Position numbers and translations under genes: made by a program
NCBI GenBank assembly: GCA_963277665.1
Contig: OY728163.1
Span: 1,906,940,644 to 1,907,004,643 of the forward strand
Origin: Viscum album
Lineage: Eukaryota > Streptophyta > Magnoliopsida > Santalales > Viscaceae
Length of the DNA: 64,000 nucleotides
Direction of reading: 5' to 3'
Shown here: positions 34,337 through 47,125 of the stretch, piece after piece
Layout: each line of letters opens with the position of its first letter
How positions within the stretch are numbered: the stretch's first letter is position 1
Notes under the pieces: generated by a model
Seen by the model: the letters and a program-made list of their open reading frames with translations, nothing else
What the model was told of the DNA's origin: nothing
The model's database searches: none

Positions 34337-36077
34337 TGATAGAGCGCTGTCGTGGGCGCCCTCAAATGATTAGTGTGATTTTGGGGTACTTAGGTGCAGC
34401 AGAGTGGCTGACCAATGTCGTCTCTCAAAGGAGGAAGTGAATTAAAACAACTTTTCAGAGGTATTCTAGAAACAAAATAAAAGGGAATAAAAACACTACT
34501 TGAAAGTATGGGGGTGGTTGTTTATAGTTTATAAATCTAGAATAAGTTTGCTGGAATAAGATTTCATTTTTTTTGTTTTTAATTTTGAAATGAAGTTTCG
34601 ATTAGAATGACACAACAAGAAGATGTTTTTTTTTAGAAATCTATTTTAAAAGGCATAATTGATCTAACTCTACCTCTTCACTTTATTATTAATCATTATC
34701 ATTTAAATTAACATTCACTTAATTATGATCCCTTAATTTGTTAAATCACAAACCCTACGATAATTAACTTTACCACGAAGATTGAAGTGAATTTAACCTT
34801 AGGCTAACTTCGGAACATGCAATCGCAGCACCCTGCTTTGATTGATGTTCTAAGATTAGCTTATGGTCAGTGGTAAATTAAGGCACATATCCACTCTGGA
34901 AATGAGGATGAATTTTTTTTAGGGATTATATTTGAACTCTACAAATTTATCACGTGTGGTCTTGTATTACCGATTAAGATCGCGCTCTCACAATTTACAC
35001 AAAATCCCGACCTCGCGTGTTTTTGTGTACATTGTTCAATTGCTTGCTTAGTTTCTTAAAATTTAAAAACACAATTCATGGATCATATTAAGTGAATTAC
35101 AGTAGCTCATTGATTCAAAATAATTAAATGAAGAGGGTAGAAGATAGATCGATTACTAAAAGACTACTCTTCCATGGGTGGCGTAATCATCGTAGAAGCG
35201 TTTTGCATGTGCAAAGGTTTAAAATGGGTATAACCCAATAACGCTTCTACTCAAGAATTCCAGCCCAATTAGGAAGATTAAGAGAAGAATAAATTTAAAC
35301 AAAACATAAGAAAAGAGAAGAAATAAAAGAATAACAAAGAAGTTTATTACATAAACAAAATCATTACAACATGAAGGAGAAGAAGAAGGCTTCGTCGAAG
35401 GGATCCTTGCTTCAAGAGCTACCCTTATTGAAATGGTTGGATAATTGGAGTGGATCCACTTCTCCTCTTCCCTCAACTTCCCAATTCACGTCCCAACCCC
35501 TCCAAATGATAAAAACTCCAATTTATAGAGGGGAGGGGAGGAGAGGTTACAAGTGGTTTCAAGTGTGAATGTGGAAATTCGGACAAATATTTTATGCCAA
35601 CTTGAACCGCCCATTTGACCACCAAAACGCGTGAATTGGCCGACATTCCTGAAGGATCAAATGTGAAGATATGTGTCTTATATCTCCTCTCAAAATTTGG
35701 GCTCAATACAGGACCATATGAAGGAGTTATGGCGGAAATACAGAAGCTTCTCCATTCTGGCGAGCCCAGCCCAACTTTGACTTCATGGCCCAATTTCAAC
35801 AACCAACTGAACTCTTTAGCTCTAGTGTCCTGAATAACAGTTGTAGATAATTAAGTTAGGAACATTGTTACAAAATTGTAATTTCAAATAATAAATATAA
35901 AAATATTTATATTCGAAATACTACAGTGAACTATAAAGGGTAAAACTGGAATTTTCATCAAATATTCAAATGAACGATCTAATCCCAAATATTTTATAAA
36001 TAAACATATTTAACACAATGTGAGGAAATTATATCATTTATTATCAATAAAATATTCAATAAAATAGTGTTTTATCA
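34337..36077 (-). repeat. 5' LTR of the Athila element
   Basis: 1741 bp, the partner of 25182-26915. In element sense it starts TGATAAAACAC (right edge) and ends CTATCA (left edge), followed by AAT and the primer binding site. Open frames at 35219-35568 fall in both LTRs and are not genes. Confidence 0.95.
35521..35527 (-). promoter_or_regulatory. TATA box of the Athila 5' LTR
   Basis: The minus strand reads CTCTATAAATTGG, a good plant TATA box about 550 bp into the LTR, conserved at 26360-26366 in the other copy. Confidence 0.65.
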
Positions 36078-36082
36078 CTCCA
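36078..36082. repeat. Target site duplication CTCCA, right
   Basis: Identical to 25177-25181. Confidence 0.92.
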
Positions 36083-38420
36083 CTTGATCGAAAACATGGG
36101 AAATTAATGGAAAATACTAACATAGACCAAGGTTACTCTTGTATGGTCATGAATATTAATTATTACTCATTAGTGTAGGAGTATATTTTTAAGGAAGTGT
36201 GTCTATTTCATGGCTATAGAGTTTAGTAATGAAATTTCATGATGAACGATTTGATCTATGATGTTTAATTAATGTTTAAACATATAAGATGATTATGTGT
36301 TTGTCAAGATCTTATCCATGGGTAATTATATAACCATATAGGGATTTTGATATTAGATAATGGAAATGTTATTATATATCATTATTGAAATTTTCTGATG
36401 CATTATGTGCATTCTTTTATTATCCAGGAGGAAGTACATTAGGAAGCGTTTATAGCCTGAAGTCGGATTAACCACTGAGTGGGGGTGAATTAGTGGTTTA
36501 ATTTTATAAATTATTTTATTTTATTTAATACAATATTACTTATTAATGTTATTGATACACTCAATAATTTATCATTTCCTAACAATGTAAAGAGAAATAA
36601 TAATTTAAAGAACAAAAAAAAGTTTTTTTTATGTTTCTGGTCAATGGCCCACTTCATGACATGTTGGTCAGATTCCCCAACATATATTCTCCACTATAAT
36701 TTGATCTATAATTACAATGTATAATTTCTAAACTTGTTATACCACTAAATAGTGGATCCTTTGGTTGATCATAAATATATACACTAGTGAAATAAATTAT
36801 ACTCAGTTTTTTAGGCATCCCAAAATGCTTCTCTTCACTTCTATTTAACTCATTAGAAACCCCGTACTAGATTTACTTTAGCCACTTATGGCACAAACCA
36901 TTCATAAAATCATTCTTATTATTATTAATCCTTCTGATTATTGTACTCTTTCATATTCAGAGTGATCATCCTCCCTAAGTATACCAGATATATTTTTATC
37001 ATGTACAACATCGAAATATTGAAAATCTTTATAAAATCTTTATTTTTTCGAAACTCTTTTGTACTAGATCATGAATTATATAGTTATTCCTAGATTTTAT
37101 GATACAATAATATGCATTAATCCACCTGAATATTTCTTTGAGATTTAGAATCAATTTCCCAAACTATCAGGAAATTCATTTTAACATCTTATGATAAATT
37201 TCTCAAACACAATAAAATGTGGACAATTGATGCACTCATTATCTTTAATATTATTGTATGCATGATAAAACATTAAAAAACTCAAAAAATAATCCTTCTT
37301 GAGTTCCTAATTAAAATATATCAAGTGATCATTGTGCAATAATTATTATTTCATGGAATTCTCAATTGATTCTTTATGAACAAATTTTATATCTCAGTTA
37401 AATATTTTTAAAGTAGTAAGTGAAAGTATTCGTATCCATATAATATGACTATAACACAGTATATTATACATATCACATAGTATATATGACATAAATTTAT
37501 GTAAACAACAATTCAAAAAGAACATCATCCATATTTCACTACACATAGCAAGACACACACTTCAAAAAAAAATTATCCTTCACGAAATAGAGTGATTTAT
37601 TTGCTTCTAAATATTTTATCATTATGAAAAGGAACCACTTGATTTGTGGAAATCAGCGTTGAGTAAATAATATATTTATCTCTAGATAATCAGTAATCAA
37701 AAAAATATACCAAAAATAAACAAGATATAACCAGGTATTTGTAGGATTCTATCCATGTAGCTATATGATGATAATTTGAAAATAATTTGTATTACATTCA
37801 AATATATGTTAAATAAATAATTATACCGCCTCTCCCGAAGAATTAATTGGAATATGAAAGTAATTTTTTATTCTTCTCAAATTTCATGGTTGCAACACTT
37901 CACATGATAATTTATTTATGATCCATAATATATCTTCTTTATTGTCATTACACATGTCATGGACTTCATACTATGTGAAAAAAATTATTCATATTATTCC
38001 ACATAAAATTCATATTGAAAATATATATTCAACATATGAGCATCTTAAATAATTTATGCATTAAATTATTGGGAAATGCATTAAATATAGTACATGTATC
38101 ACATATTTCATTTCACACACATACATCATGGATCACATAACAATATCATTCAAAAACTACTCACCTTTGATAACATGATATTTTTTTTAAAAACCCATGT
38201 TTTCAAAAACAAAAAATATAGTTTTTAGAAATATATATGTAAATAATTTCGATATGTCTTTTAGGATTCTGATCCTCTCATAATGAATTTGAAATATGTT
38301 GTGATTGATATGCTTCGAAACACTAAAAGCCAAAATCCATCAAAGGTAGAAATCCATTAAATGGTCCAGGATGGAGATGATTATTAACTATATTAAACAC
38401 CTCATGTTAAGTATATTAGA
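36083..38420. other. AT-rich filler with possible copia LTR debris
   Basis: No credible ORF in 2.3 kb. At 36468-36505 the text AACCACTGAGTGGGGGTGAA resembles the reverse complement of the LTR end near 6155-6195, which suggests the edge of an old minus-strand copia LTR running rightwards. The segment 36640-36860 resembles 54190-54420 (see findings). Confidence 0.45.
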
Positions 38421-38425
38421 CAACC
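38421..38425. repeat. Target site duplication CAACC, left
   Basis: CAACC precedes the LTR and recurs at 50181-50185. Confidence 0.9.
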
Positions 38426-38897
38426 TGTCACAACCCAAACCTACCCAGGCTCGAGCCGCAACTACCCCAAGCCCGCCTCTATAGGCCAGGGGCTGGCGAC
38501 AAGCGTCGAAGGCTAAACAACTTGGGAAACCTTTGCCTAAGTACTTGTATAGACACACGCATCCCACTCAATGCAAAAGTGCAGAGTAAAAGGAAAATTA
38601 AAGTACCAACGTCTATAAACAAACCACAAAGGTGAATCGACCTCTAAATAGTACAAAGTGAGTACTAAAGGTAAACTAAAAAGAAAAGGGAAAAACACAC
38701 ACCCAACCAGAAAAGTGCCACAACTCGGCAATAGGTAAACAAAAGTAAAACAGCTGGAAGAGTCCCACACCTGGAACCTGACAATGACCACCGCACATGG
38801 TCCAAGCTCTAGAACTCCTAAGCTCCTCTGTAGTCATGAGAAACATGTCCATTGTCTGCAAGGGCACACTAAGTGTAGGCAAAGCCCAAGCAGGGGT

Positions 38898-38913
38898 GAG
38901 TATAAAAATACTC
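38898..38913. repeat. Perfect palindrome near the LTR 3' end
   Basis: GAGTATAAAAATACTC, six-base arms around AAAA. In element sense it sits in TACTGAGTAT...ATACTCACCCC. The sister LTR has it at 45877-45892. Confidence 0.8.
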
Positions 38914-39689
38914 AGTAGGATACCCCAAAGGCTTGAGGGAGAAACAAAATAGGTACCGAAGAGTGAGAAGTAGATCGAACAGGGAATAATAAAGGAGTAC
39001 AACAGAGAGTGAAGTAAAGAGTAAATCTCAACCCAATAAGTGGAAGTTAGTAGACTCGTCCTTACACAAGGAGCTAGAAATGATGAGAAGATGAACTTCT
39101 CATCGAGCCTTTTCTACCTATAGCAGAAGAGTAGACTCATCCAACCATGAGAAGCTAGACCCGAAAATCATGTGTCATACCCCGTGCATCTTCACCTCTC
39201 TTGGAATGAGAGTAACCAAAACCCAATAAGTGGGTACTGGAACATGGTATATACATATCCATATTCTCAAACAAGAATCCCGAACAAGATCGTAAGAGGA
39301 TCTCCATCTCATAACTTAGCCCAAGAAAGTGAGTAGCCAACAATCCCAGAAGAAAACACCATTGATGCCCAGCATCCTGCATGTCTGCCCTGAACTGCAA
39401 GCCAAGGGGATCAAATCACCACACCCTGATACTATTTGCTTTGGGTGGCACTGACTCGCCCGCACGGTTTTTGGTCACGTCACAAGGATGCGTCTTGGTG
39501 GGGAAAGTGCCTCTCATACTTGAGAGTTCTAGGGAAAGTCAAACCACACCTCTTCACTATCACAAAGTCGAGAGGTCTTCTCAAAGTCAAAGTTGTCACA
39601 TCACTGACTCGTACCACCAAGGTTCCCGCTCTAGTAGTCACAGAGAAAATCCATAGACTAGCCTAGTAGAAAGGACTGAGTTTGAAAGA

Positions 39690-40095
39690 AGTCATCGGGT
39701 AACCCACTGCCCAGTCCCGATGGAGGGTAAACCCTAAGAGGTCATTAGGTAAGCCACTACTCAGTCTCTACTGGAGGGTAAACCCTAAGAGGTCGTCGGG
39801 TAACCCACTACCCTGTCTCTACTGGAGGGTAAACCCTAAGAGGTCATCTGGTAACCCACTACCCAGTCTCTGCTGGAGGGTAAACCCTAAGAGGTCATCG
39901 GGTAACCCACTACCCAGTCTCTGCTGGAGGGTAAACCCTAAGTGGTCATCAGGTAACCCACTGCCCAGTCTCGCTGGAGGGTAAACCCTGTGAAGTTAAT
40001 GAGAAACCCACTACCCAGCTCCGCTGGAGGGTTAACCCGAAGAAGTCGATAAGCAACCCACTACCCAGCCCCACTGGAGGGTAAACCCAGAACTA
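39690..40095. repeat. 51-bp minisatellite, eight units (3' LTR)
   Basis: The marker GAGGGTAAACCC recurs at 39723, 39774, 39825, 39876, 39927, 39977, 40027 and 40077: a 51-bp period, dropping to 50 in the last units. The unit includes GGTAACCCACTACCCAGTCT. Confidence 0.92.
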
Positions 40096-41889
40096 CTCTG
40101 GGCATCCCTACTAGATGGTACAACACTGTCCAACATAACACGGAGTGGGTATCGTGCAACCACCCAACTCCAGAACAATTCATCTAGTAGAGGTTCAACG
40201 CCCGTGTAGTGTGGATCACGCCGACACCTAAAACTCTTCCTAGGGAAACACGTCACGGTAGATTGAGGAAGGAAGATATGATCTTGATACTTGGCTAGGG
40301 AATCTACGCCCAGGATCACTAGGGCTTCGTACCCTACTGGAAACAACCTATTGGGTAGAGGATTGGTTCCCACGTAATGTATTGGTCACACTGAATCCTC
40401 AAAAACTCTACCAAGGAACACGAAGGGACATGATACTGAAAGGCCACATGGCTAAAGGAAAAAAGGGGAACCCAAACAACTCTGTCGATCACACCATTGA
40501 GAATAGAACCAGGGGAAACCACTCAAACCTGATGGTCTAAACCATCATGAACAGAGGGACCTTCTATGTTGCGAGAGATCAAAGGTATGTAAAGCAGAAC
40601 ACGAGGCACATATGGGGCCCTCACGATGTGTGTCCCCAAATCATCACCCAACCAAGCACAAATTTCCTTGGGTACAAGCCACAACATGCACCTCCAGGCA
40701 TTCCAATATACTCCTAGAGTATACCACATTTCCATCCCAAGGGCTATCGTTCACACAACACCCAACGTCAACACGAAGGGTGTAAACGTAACTTCTCCAA
40801 ATTGCTTCATCCACGGCCATAGCACGGCCAACCACTTCCCTTTAATAATTTACTTCACTCCCACATGAGTGAACATGATCACACACCAAGGGTTCCCTGA
40901 AAACACCACAGGAAGAACCTCCACTAGTACACCTTTTATGATTCCACGTTTAATGATATCTCAAATGAGTCTCCGCACATCCAAACGGATCGTGTCATTG
41001 TAATCCTTGAGGAAAAAAAAGAAACACACAAGATTGACTATTTACTCACCTCCAACAGACATCCGATGAAAAAGTCTTCCAACTCTACTTTACGGCCGAA
41101 CGACGTCCTGTGATCCCGAACCTCGATCCGAAAATAGTCGGGTGCATTGCACCATTGCTATCCCCTCAAGAAAACACGTCAAATTGACTGCTCACTTGAG
41201 TGGAACAGATATCCAGAGAAAAAGATGCATCTCGCCATGCCACACACAAGCGGTGCTATGTGGTACCTGGATCCCAATCCCGAAACACTAATAACGGATC
41301 ATACCGTTGCGATCCTCTCGAAAAAGTACACAAGATTGACTATCCACTTATCCGAAACGGACACCCGATGATAAAGATGGAAATCACCGCCAACTCCCAA
41401 AACGGCCCCCATGGGGCCCGCACCATCATGAAAAATTAAAGTGGTTGGATTGCTCCATTGCAATGACCTTAGAAAAACACTCAAAATTGACTGCTCTCAT
41501 GCCCCGAACGGACGTCAGATGAGAAATTTGTGAAATGCTGCTCGCAGCTTAAAAGACGGGTCATGGGGCCCATGCCTCAACTCTAGTTTCAACACCCAAA
41601 ACCATAAAAGAAATCTTCATCTCGATGATAGGGTTGAAACTCTGCTGAAGGTGCTCAAAATGGACTCTGGATGTGTCCGCGCAGCCCAAAACAAGAACCT
41701 TAGAAAAAGCGCTAAACCACTTAACGTACTTGTCGCGCCACCGAGCCCCTCGTCTCGGGAATTAAAAATATCCCTGAGACCATCTCAAAATGTTTGTCTC
41801 AATTCAAGGAATGGGTCGTCGTAGATGGAACCTGAATCCGATTTACAGTTTGAAATCTAGAGGCATATTAATGCCGAAGAATCGAAACA

Positions 41890-42340
41890 GGGTGGGTCGG
41901 GCATGTTCAGCCGGCCCACCCAGACCCTGAACCGGCGGTCCGCGGTCCACCGCGCGGACCGTCCCAAACTGCGCGGACCAGTGCAGCCGGTCCAGCTCCC
42001 CCAACATGGACCCGCAGAGTGCAGGTCCACTGCACATCCTAGGTTCATCACGACCCTGGTCTCCCTCACCGACTGGCCGACAGTCGGCTGGTCCTCGCGC
42101 TCGACCTCGCGCCCGCGGCCACCTGCCGTCGTCCCCAGCCAACGCTCCTGCTCGCCCGGCCTCTCGACCCCGACCGCCTCCGCTGAAGATCCTATGCACC
42201 ACACACCCTTGACCGCGATCTTCCATTCACCCTCAACTGCAAGCTTCCGCCACCGTGGATCGTCGGGCCGTCACGCGAAGCCGCTGGACCGGCCAGAAAC
42301 CCACCAAAAACCACCAAACAACCTCCAATCTTCGTCGGAC
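41890..42340. other. GC-rich block inside the 3' LTR
   Basis: About 450 bp rich in CCGG, GCGCGG and GACCG, in contrast to the AT-rich neighbourhood. It is conserved at about 48910-49380. It gives open frames on both strands simply because stops are rare in GC-rich sequence. It may be a CpG-dense regulatory part of the LTR. Confidence 0.6.
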
Positions 42341-43154
42341 CACTGCGGATGCCTTGGGACTCGGATTTTAAATCCGGAAGATGTGTCTTCAAGATCAGAA
42401 TATATATTACACAACCATGGGATTCGCTTGACAATTAAATGGAAATTAGATGCTATAAATCAAGATCAAATTAGGTGCAGGAAATTAAAAGAAAAACGCA
42501 CGATCCTACCTTGTTGGGCGTAGCCCATAGCTTCGCAGGTGATCCTCCTTCACCTGATCTGCAACCACCTTGGAGAGGAAGGCTTGAGGTGCTCGAAGGG
42601 AGGTCTTGGTTGAGTTTGATCCTTCCACTAGAGGAGTTGGATTGAAGGAGAGGGGTGGGTTAGGTTTGGATTATGTAAGAAATTAAATAAACTTTTAATT
42701 AATCATTTAATCAACCACGTGAAGACCCACGTACGAAACACCCGACGGGGTCAAGATTAAGCCTCCCTTAGGGTAAACTCCATTTTCTGAGCTCAATGGA
42801 TGTCTTGGAAGTTTATTCCGACCTTCTGTTAAAAAGTTATAAAATTTAACGCCCGAGGATGCGAAATTATGAAAATGTCCCTGGTGACATTTTTCACAGA
42901 AGGCCCACGCCCGTGAAAATTACACCCTTCCTAGGGTGAGCGGCATGCTCCGGACTCAATGGTGCCCTCATTTTTCCCATCTGAGACACAATTTAGGAGT
43001 TATTTCAATTATTTGGTGTACCCAGTGCGAACGCACTGAAAATTTATTTTTGGCCACACGGGGGGCTCGGAATCGCACGCCATCTGAAGGCGCTGCACTG
43101 GAATAACATCAAGAATTTTCCAAATTCTTTTATAGAAAAAACCAGGTTCTTACA

Positions 43155-43849
43155 TCAGTACCTCTTTCAAGCATTTTATCCCCGAAAAGAATAACCAGGG
43201 AACAACACAGGGTACTAATCCCACACCTAGCTCTCCTGTACCTAGGAAAACTCTCGCATAGCTCTGTATCATGCACATGGACCAAGTGATTTATCCATTC
43301 ACGTGAGGTCTTCCCTTGCTGGTGACATGCATAGGTTCATGCACACATCTTCCCAGGTGAGACACATGGGAGTTGTGCACCCACTCCAGACTTTGGGGTT
43401 TGGGCAAGGTGATAGGGAACCTCGTCATCCCTTCGCACGACCTCAAATGGCCCGAAGGGCCTCAGGGTAGCTCACCTCCCCAGTCGCACCTCTATGCCGC
43501 ACACTGCAACCGGAATCACTATTCGCACCCAGAACTAGGCCCGATGATTCCCTTCTTCAGAATGTCCATATGGGGAAACAACCAAGGATATCTGGTCATG
43601 CAAGGTTTCATAGTCGATGTCTCACAACCAAGACTCTCTTACATGCTCGGGAAGCAAAGGAGTCGACACCATCGACTAAAGAAAAAGATTCCAAATATTC
43701 TACATTACTGACACAGGGTTACACTCACGCCCCGCATCACCCTGGTAACACCTTAAGTAAGGAGGAAAGAGAAAAAGCATTCCACACACAGAGTCTAAAA
43801 AATCTAATGCAAAAGGTAGAAGAGTCATAGAGCGTACCTCTTATCATCT
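43155..43849 (-). other. Non-coding 3' part of the giant-LTR interior
   Basis: About 0.7 kb between gag remnants and the 3' LTR. Beside the LTR the minus strand reads TTCGGGGATAAAATGCTTGA followed by AAGAGG, which may be the pol C-terminus/polypurine tract relic of a chromovirus. Nothing else is recognisable. Confidence 0.4.
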
Positions 43850-45066
43850 CATGCTATGTAAGATTGTAGACATCCAAAGCTCACGGTTGTCTGTGGTTCC
43901 AACTATCAGCTTCTGGAGTCTGACATGGACCGCTTGGTGGTGATGGGAAGACCTCGTAATGTCATCCCCCACTTCCAGTTGCTCCCGCTCCTCTACTAGC
44001 ACCACCTCTCTGGGTACCACTCCGATCATGGCACTGCCTCTGTTTTGGTGGTGCACCTGCTGCCTACCTGAAGTTCTCAGCATACCTGGTCGGGCAGTCC
44101 CATGCCAATGGACCTCTCCCATCGCAATCATAGCACTGATGCTCTCCAGGTTTCCCTAGTGACCTCTGGTGCCACTTTGGTGTATGACCCTGCCCCTGGG
44201 TCTGCTCAAGGAAGGGTCTCCTCGGCTGAGCCCCTGTGCTTTTCCGCCACAGTGGTGCATGACCACGTCTCCAAAACCAGAAGGTGGAAGGCCACCTACG
44301 TCGAGGTTCTGTCTGCTAACACCTCCTAGCTGCGGCAGACGTCTTGGCTCCATCGTGCCTACTTCCACCATCAATTGTAGAACGTGACAGGAAGCTCTCT
44401 GTCACCAGCGCCTGCTCTAGCACCTTGACATAAGTGGGAATGACCAAGGGTACTATGATAGCATGAATCTCTCTACATAGACCCTTCTTGAACTTCCGTG
44501 CTCGGAATTTTCCGTCATAGACCAAGTCCGGGTAAAAACGTGCACGGTCTACGAAACTAGTCGCGTACTCAGTCGTCGTCATCCCTCCCTGCTGAAACTA
44601 CAGGAGCTCTAGGATCTGAATGAAGCATAATAAGAAGGGGTAAAACTCCTCATGAAACAGCATCTGGAAGTCACCCCATGAAAGTGATGACTCGTCGAGT
44701 AACTGAGTCGCCAGACTCCACCAACGCCCAGTTTCTCCTTGGAAAAAGGCTAGTGGCCAAATCCATCTTAATATATGTCGGCGTCTGCACAAGCCTGAAG
44801 AGGCGAACCACTGTCTCTAGCCAAACCTCTACTGTCTAAGGGTATGGCTCACCGCTGAACCTCAGCGGTCTCTACCCCTGGAACTCACGGAGCACGCTCA
44901 ACCCGCGCCCAAGCTTAGTCTGTTGCTCACTAGGCGGGGGTATAGCTATCGGCCCACCCGGAGAAAGGGACTCACATTATGGGTCTTGGACTGAGGCCTC
45001 ATCGCTCAGAGGGTTTTCGTCACAAACCAAAGATGGTATCCTGGTAGGATGTCTTTGCGGAGGCAT
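43850..45066 (-). pseudogene. gag: Chromovirus-type gag, broken
   Basis: Gag would form the particle and package RNA. The likely start is the ATG at 45064-45066 (MPPQRHPTRIPS, the common MPPxR start of Tekay/Del gag). A frameshift lies before about 44800. Then in one frame come LAFFQGETGRWWSLATQLL and SSLSWGDFQMLFHEEFYP, a stop at 44598-44600, then YATSFVDRARFYPDLV and RARKFKKGLCREI (to about 44430). This is the order of the retrotrans_gag domain. At 44135-44094, same frame, CYDCDGRGPLAWDC has exact CCHC spacing but with Pro in place of His. Loss of this His and the stops make it non-functional. No protease or pol follows. Confidence 0.82.
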
Positions 45067-45389
45067 CCTAAATGTTATCAAGGAGAACTAAAATCAGATG
45101 AGCATATATGTATATGACAATAACAACAATGGGGAGTTGACTCAAGAAGGACAGTCAAAAACTCAATTCTATGTGATGCACAAACCAATTTTTCCCTGCA
45201 ATGGGTGTCTCAGCATGTCGAGTCGACAAGCGGGTTATCAGGGTCCTGGTGAATGGATACATCGGCCGCCGCACCGTCACTGGACTCCCTAGCCTGAGAT
45301 CCGCTCTCGAGACATGTTGACACTGTTTCCCTAGATCCCAACCAATTCCTTTTTAAGGACATCCGAACAATGTCCCAAGGAACGAACCA

Positions 45390-45401
45390 CCTCTAATAGC
45401 A
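45390..45401 (-). promoter_or_regulatory. Degenerate primer binding site of the giant-LTR element
   Basis: The minus strand reads TGCTATTAGAGG three bases after the 5' LTR, close to TGGTATCAGAGC (initiator tRNA-Met). Confidence 0.65.
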
Positions 45402-46668
45402 CTTTTTCACGACCCGACCCTACCCGGGCTCAAGCCGCAACTATCCCAAGCTCGCCTCCATAGGCCAGGGGCTGGCGATAAGCGCCGAAGGCTAAATAAC
45501 TCAGGGAGGCCTTTGCCTAAGTACCTGTACACACACACGTAGCCCACTTAATGCAAAAGTGCAGAGTAAAAGGAAAATTAAAGTACCAAATGCTATAAAA
45601 AACCACAAAGGTGCATCGACCTCTAAATAGTACAAAGTTAGTACTGAAGGTAAACTGAAAATAATAGGGAAAAACACGTGCCCAACCAGAAAAGTGCCAC
45701 AACCCGACAACAGGTAAACAAAAGTAAAACGGCTGGGAGAGTCCCACACCTGGAACTCGACTACGACCACCGCACGCTGTCCAAGCTCCCAAAATCTTAA
45801 GCTCCTCTGTAGTCATGAGCAACCTGTCTGTCATCTGCAAGGGCACGCCATGTGTGGGAAAATCCCAAGCATGGGTGAGTATAAAAATACTCAGTATAAT
45901 ACCCCGAAGGCTCGAGGGAGCAATAAAGGAGGTACCAAAGAGTGAGCAGTAGATTGAACAGGGAATAGTAAAGGAGTACAATAGAGAGTGCAGTAAAGAG
46001 TACAACTTAACCCAACAAGAGGAAGGAATTAGACTCATCCTAACATAAGGAGCTAAAAATGGTGAGAAGATGAACTTCTTGTCGATCCTTCACTACCTAT
46101 AGCAGGAGAGTAGACTCGTCCAACCACGAGAAGCTAGACATGGAAAGCATGTGGCATACCTTGCGCATCTTCGCCTCTCCTGGAAGGAGAGTAACCAAAA
46201 CCCAAGAAGTGGGTACTGGAAAAAGGTATATACATATCCATATGCTCAAACAAGAAACCCGAACAAGATCGTAAGAGGATCTCCATCTCATATCTCAGCC
46301 CAAGAAAGTGAGTAGCCAACAGTCCAAGAAGAAAACACCATCGGTGCCCAACATCCTGCATGTCTTCCCCGAACTGCAAGCCAATGGGCTCAAATCACCG
46401 CACCCTAACACTATCTACTTTGGGCGGTACTTACTCGCCCACATGGTTTTAGGTCGCGTCACAAGGATGTGTCTTGGTAGGGAAAGCACCCCTCGTACTT
46501 GAGAGTTCTGGGGAAAGTCAAACCGCACCTCTTCATTGTCACACAATCGAGAGGTCTTATCAATGTCAAAAATGTCACATCACTGACCCATAAAAACTAG
46601 GGTCCCGCTCCAGTAGTCACGGAGAAAAGCCACAGACTAGCCTAGTAGAAAGGACCGAGTCTGAAAGA

Positions 46669-47125
46669 AGTCGTCGGGTAACCCACTGTCCAGTACCACT
46701 TGAGGGTAAACCCTAAGAGGTCGTCGGGTAACCCACTTCCCAGTCTCTACTGGAGGGTAAACCCTAAGAGGTCGTCGGGTAACCCACTTCCCAGTCTCTA
46801 CTTGAGGGTAAACCCTAAGAGGTCGTCGGGTAACCCACTACCCAGTCTCTACTGGAGGGTAAACCCTAAGAGGTCATCAGGTAACCCACTACCCAGTCTC
46901 TGCTGGAGGGTAAACCCTAAGAGGTCGTCGGGTAGCCCATTGCCCAGTCTCTGCTGGAGGGGAAACCCTAAGAGGTCATCAGGTAACCCACTGCCCAGTC
47001 TCACTGGAGGGTATACCCTAAGAAGTCAATGAGCAACCCACTGCCTAGCACCGCTGGAGGGTAAACCTAAAGAATTCGATGAGCAACCCACTGCCCAGCC
47101 CCGCTGGAGGGTAAACCTAGAACTG
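46669..47125. repeat. 51-bp minisatellite, nine units (5' LTR)
   Basis: The marker GAGGG(T/G)AAACC or variant occurs at 46702, 46753, 46804, 46855, 46906, 46957, 47007, 47057 and 47107, one unit more than in the 3' LTR. Because 51 is divisible by three, one frame stays open and encodes a repetitive 17-residue peptide, which I do not consider a gene. Confidence 0.92.

Larger units (their letters stand above)
25182..36077 (-). mobile_element. Athila-type Ty3/gypsy retrotransposon, complete but coding-dead
   Basis: The 10.9-kb element has LTRs at 25182-26915 and 34337-36077, a 5-bp duplication CTCCA, a tRNA-Asp-type primer binding site and a polypurine tract. Gag, protease, RT, RNase H and integrase follow in gypsy order on the minus strand. 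The protease motif DLGAS, the FMDD box and the tRNA-Asp priming together indicate the Athila lineage. From the ATG at 34110 to the stop at 28510 everything is in one frame, interrupted by five stop codons and no frameshift. About 1.6 kb between pol and the 3' LTR, where some Athila elements have an env-like ORF, holds no ORF of note. Confidence 0.96.
38426..43154 (-). repeat. 3' LTR of the giant-LTR element
   Basis: On the plus strand it starts TGTCACAACCC and ends GGTTCTTACA. It matches 45405-50180 along its length, with substitutions and small indels. It contains the palindrome at 38898-38913, eight 51-bp units (about 39690-40095) and a GC-rich block (about 41890-42340). Open frames in it are products of repeats or GC bias. 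Confidence 0.93.

Noticed and set aside
39690..40095. Regular repeats resembling a CRISPR array
   Set aside because: The units are directly head-to-tail with no unique spacers, in a plant LTR.
41903..42523. 206-codon ORF in the GC-rich block
   Set aside because: Open frames exist on both strands because stops are rare in GC-rich sequence. The matching block in the other LTR is broken (49008-49244 and 49266-49550), and the region is LTR.
46700..47032. 110-codon ORF encoding a perfect-looking 17-residue repeat peptide
   Set aside because: It is the translation of the 51-bp minisatellite in the LTR. The period is divisible by three, so a frame stays open by chance; the sister array has stops.
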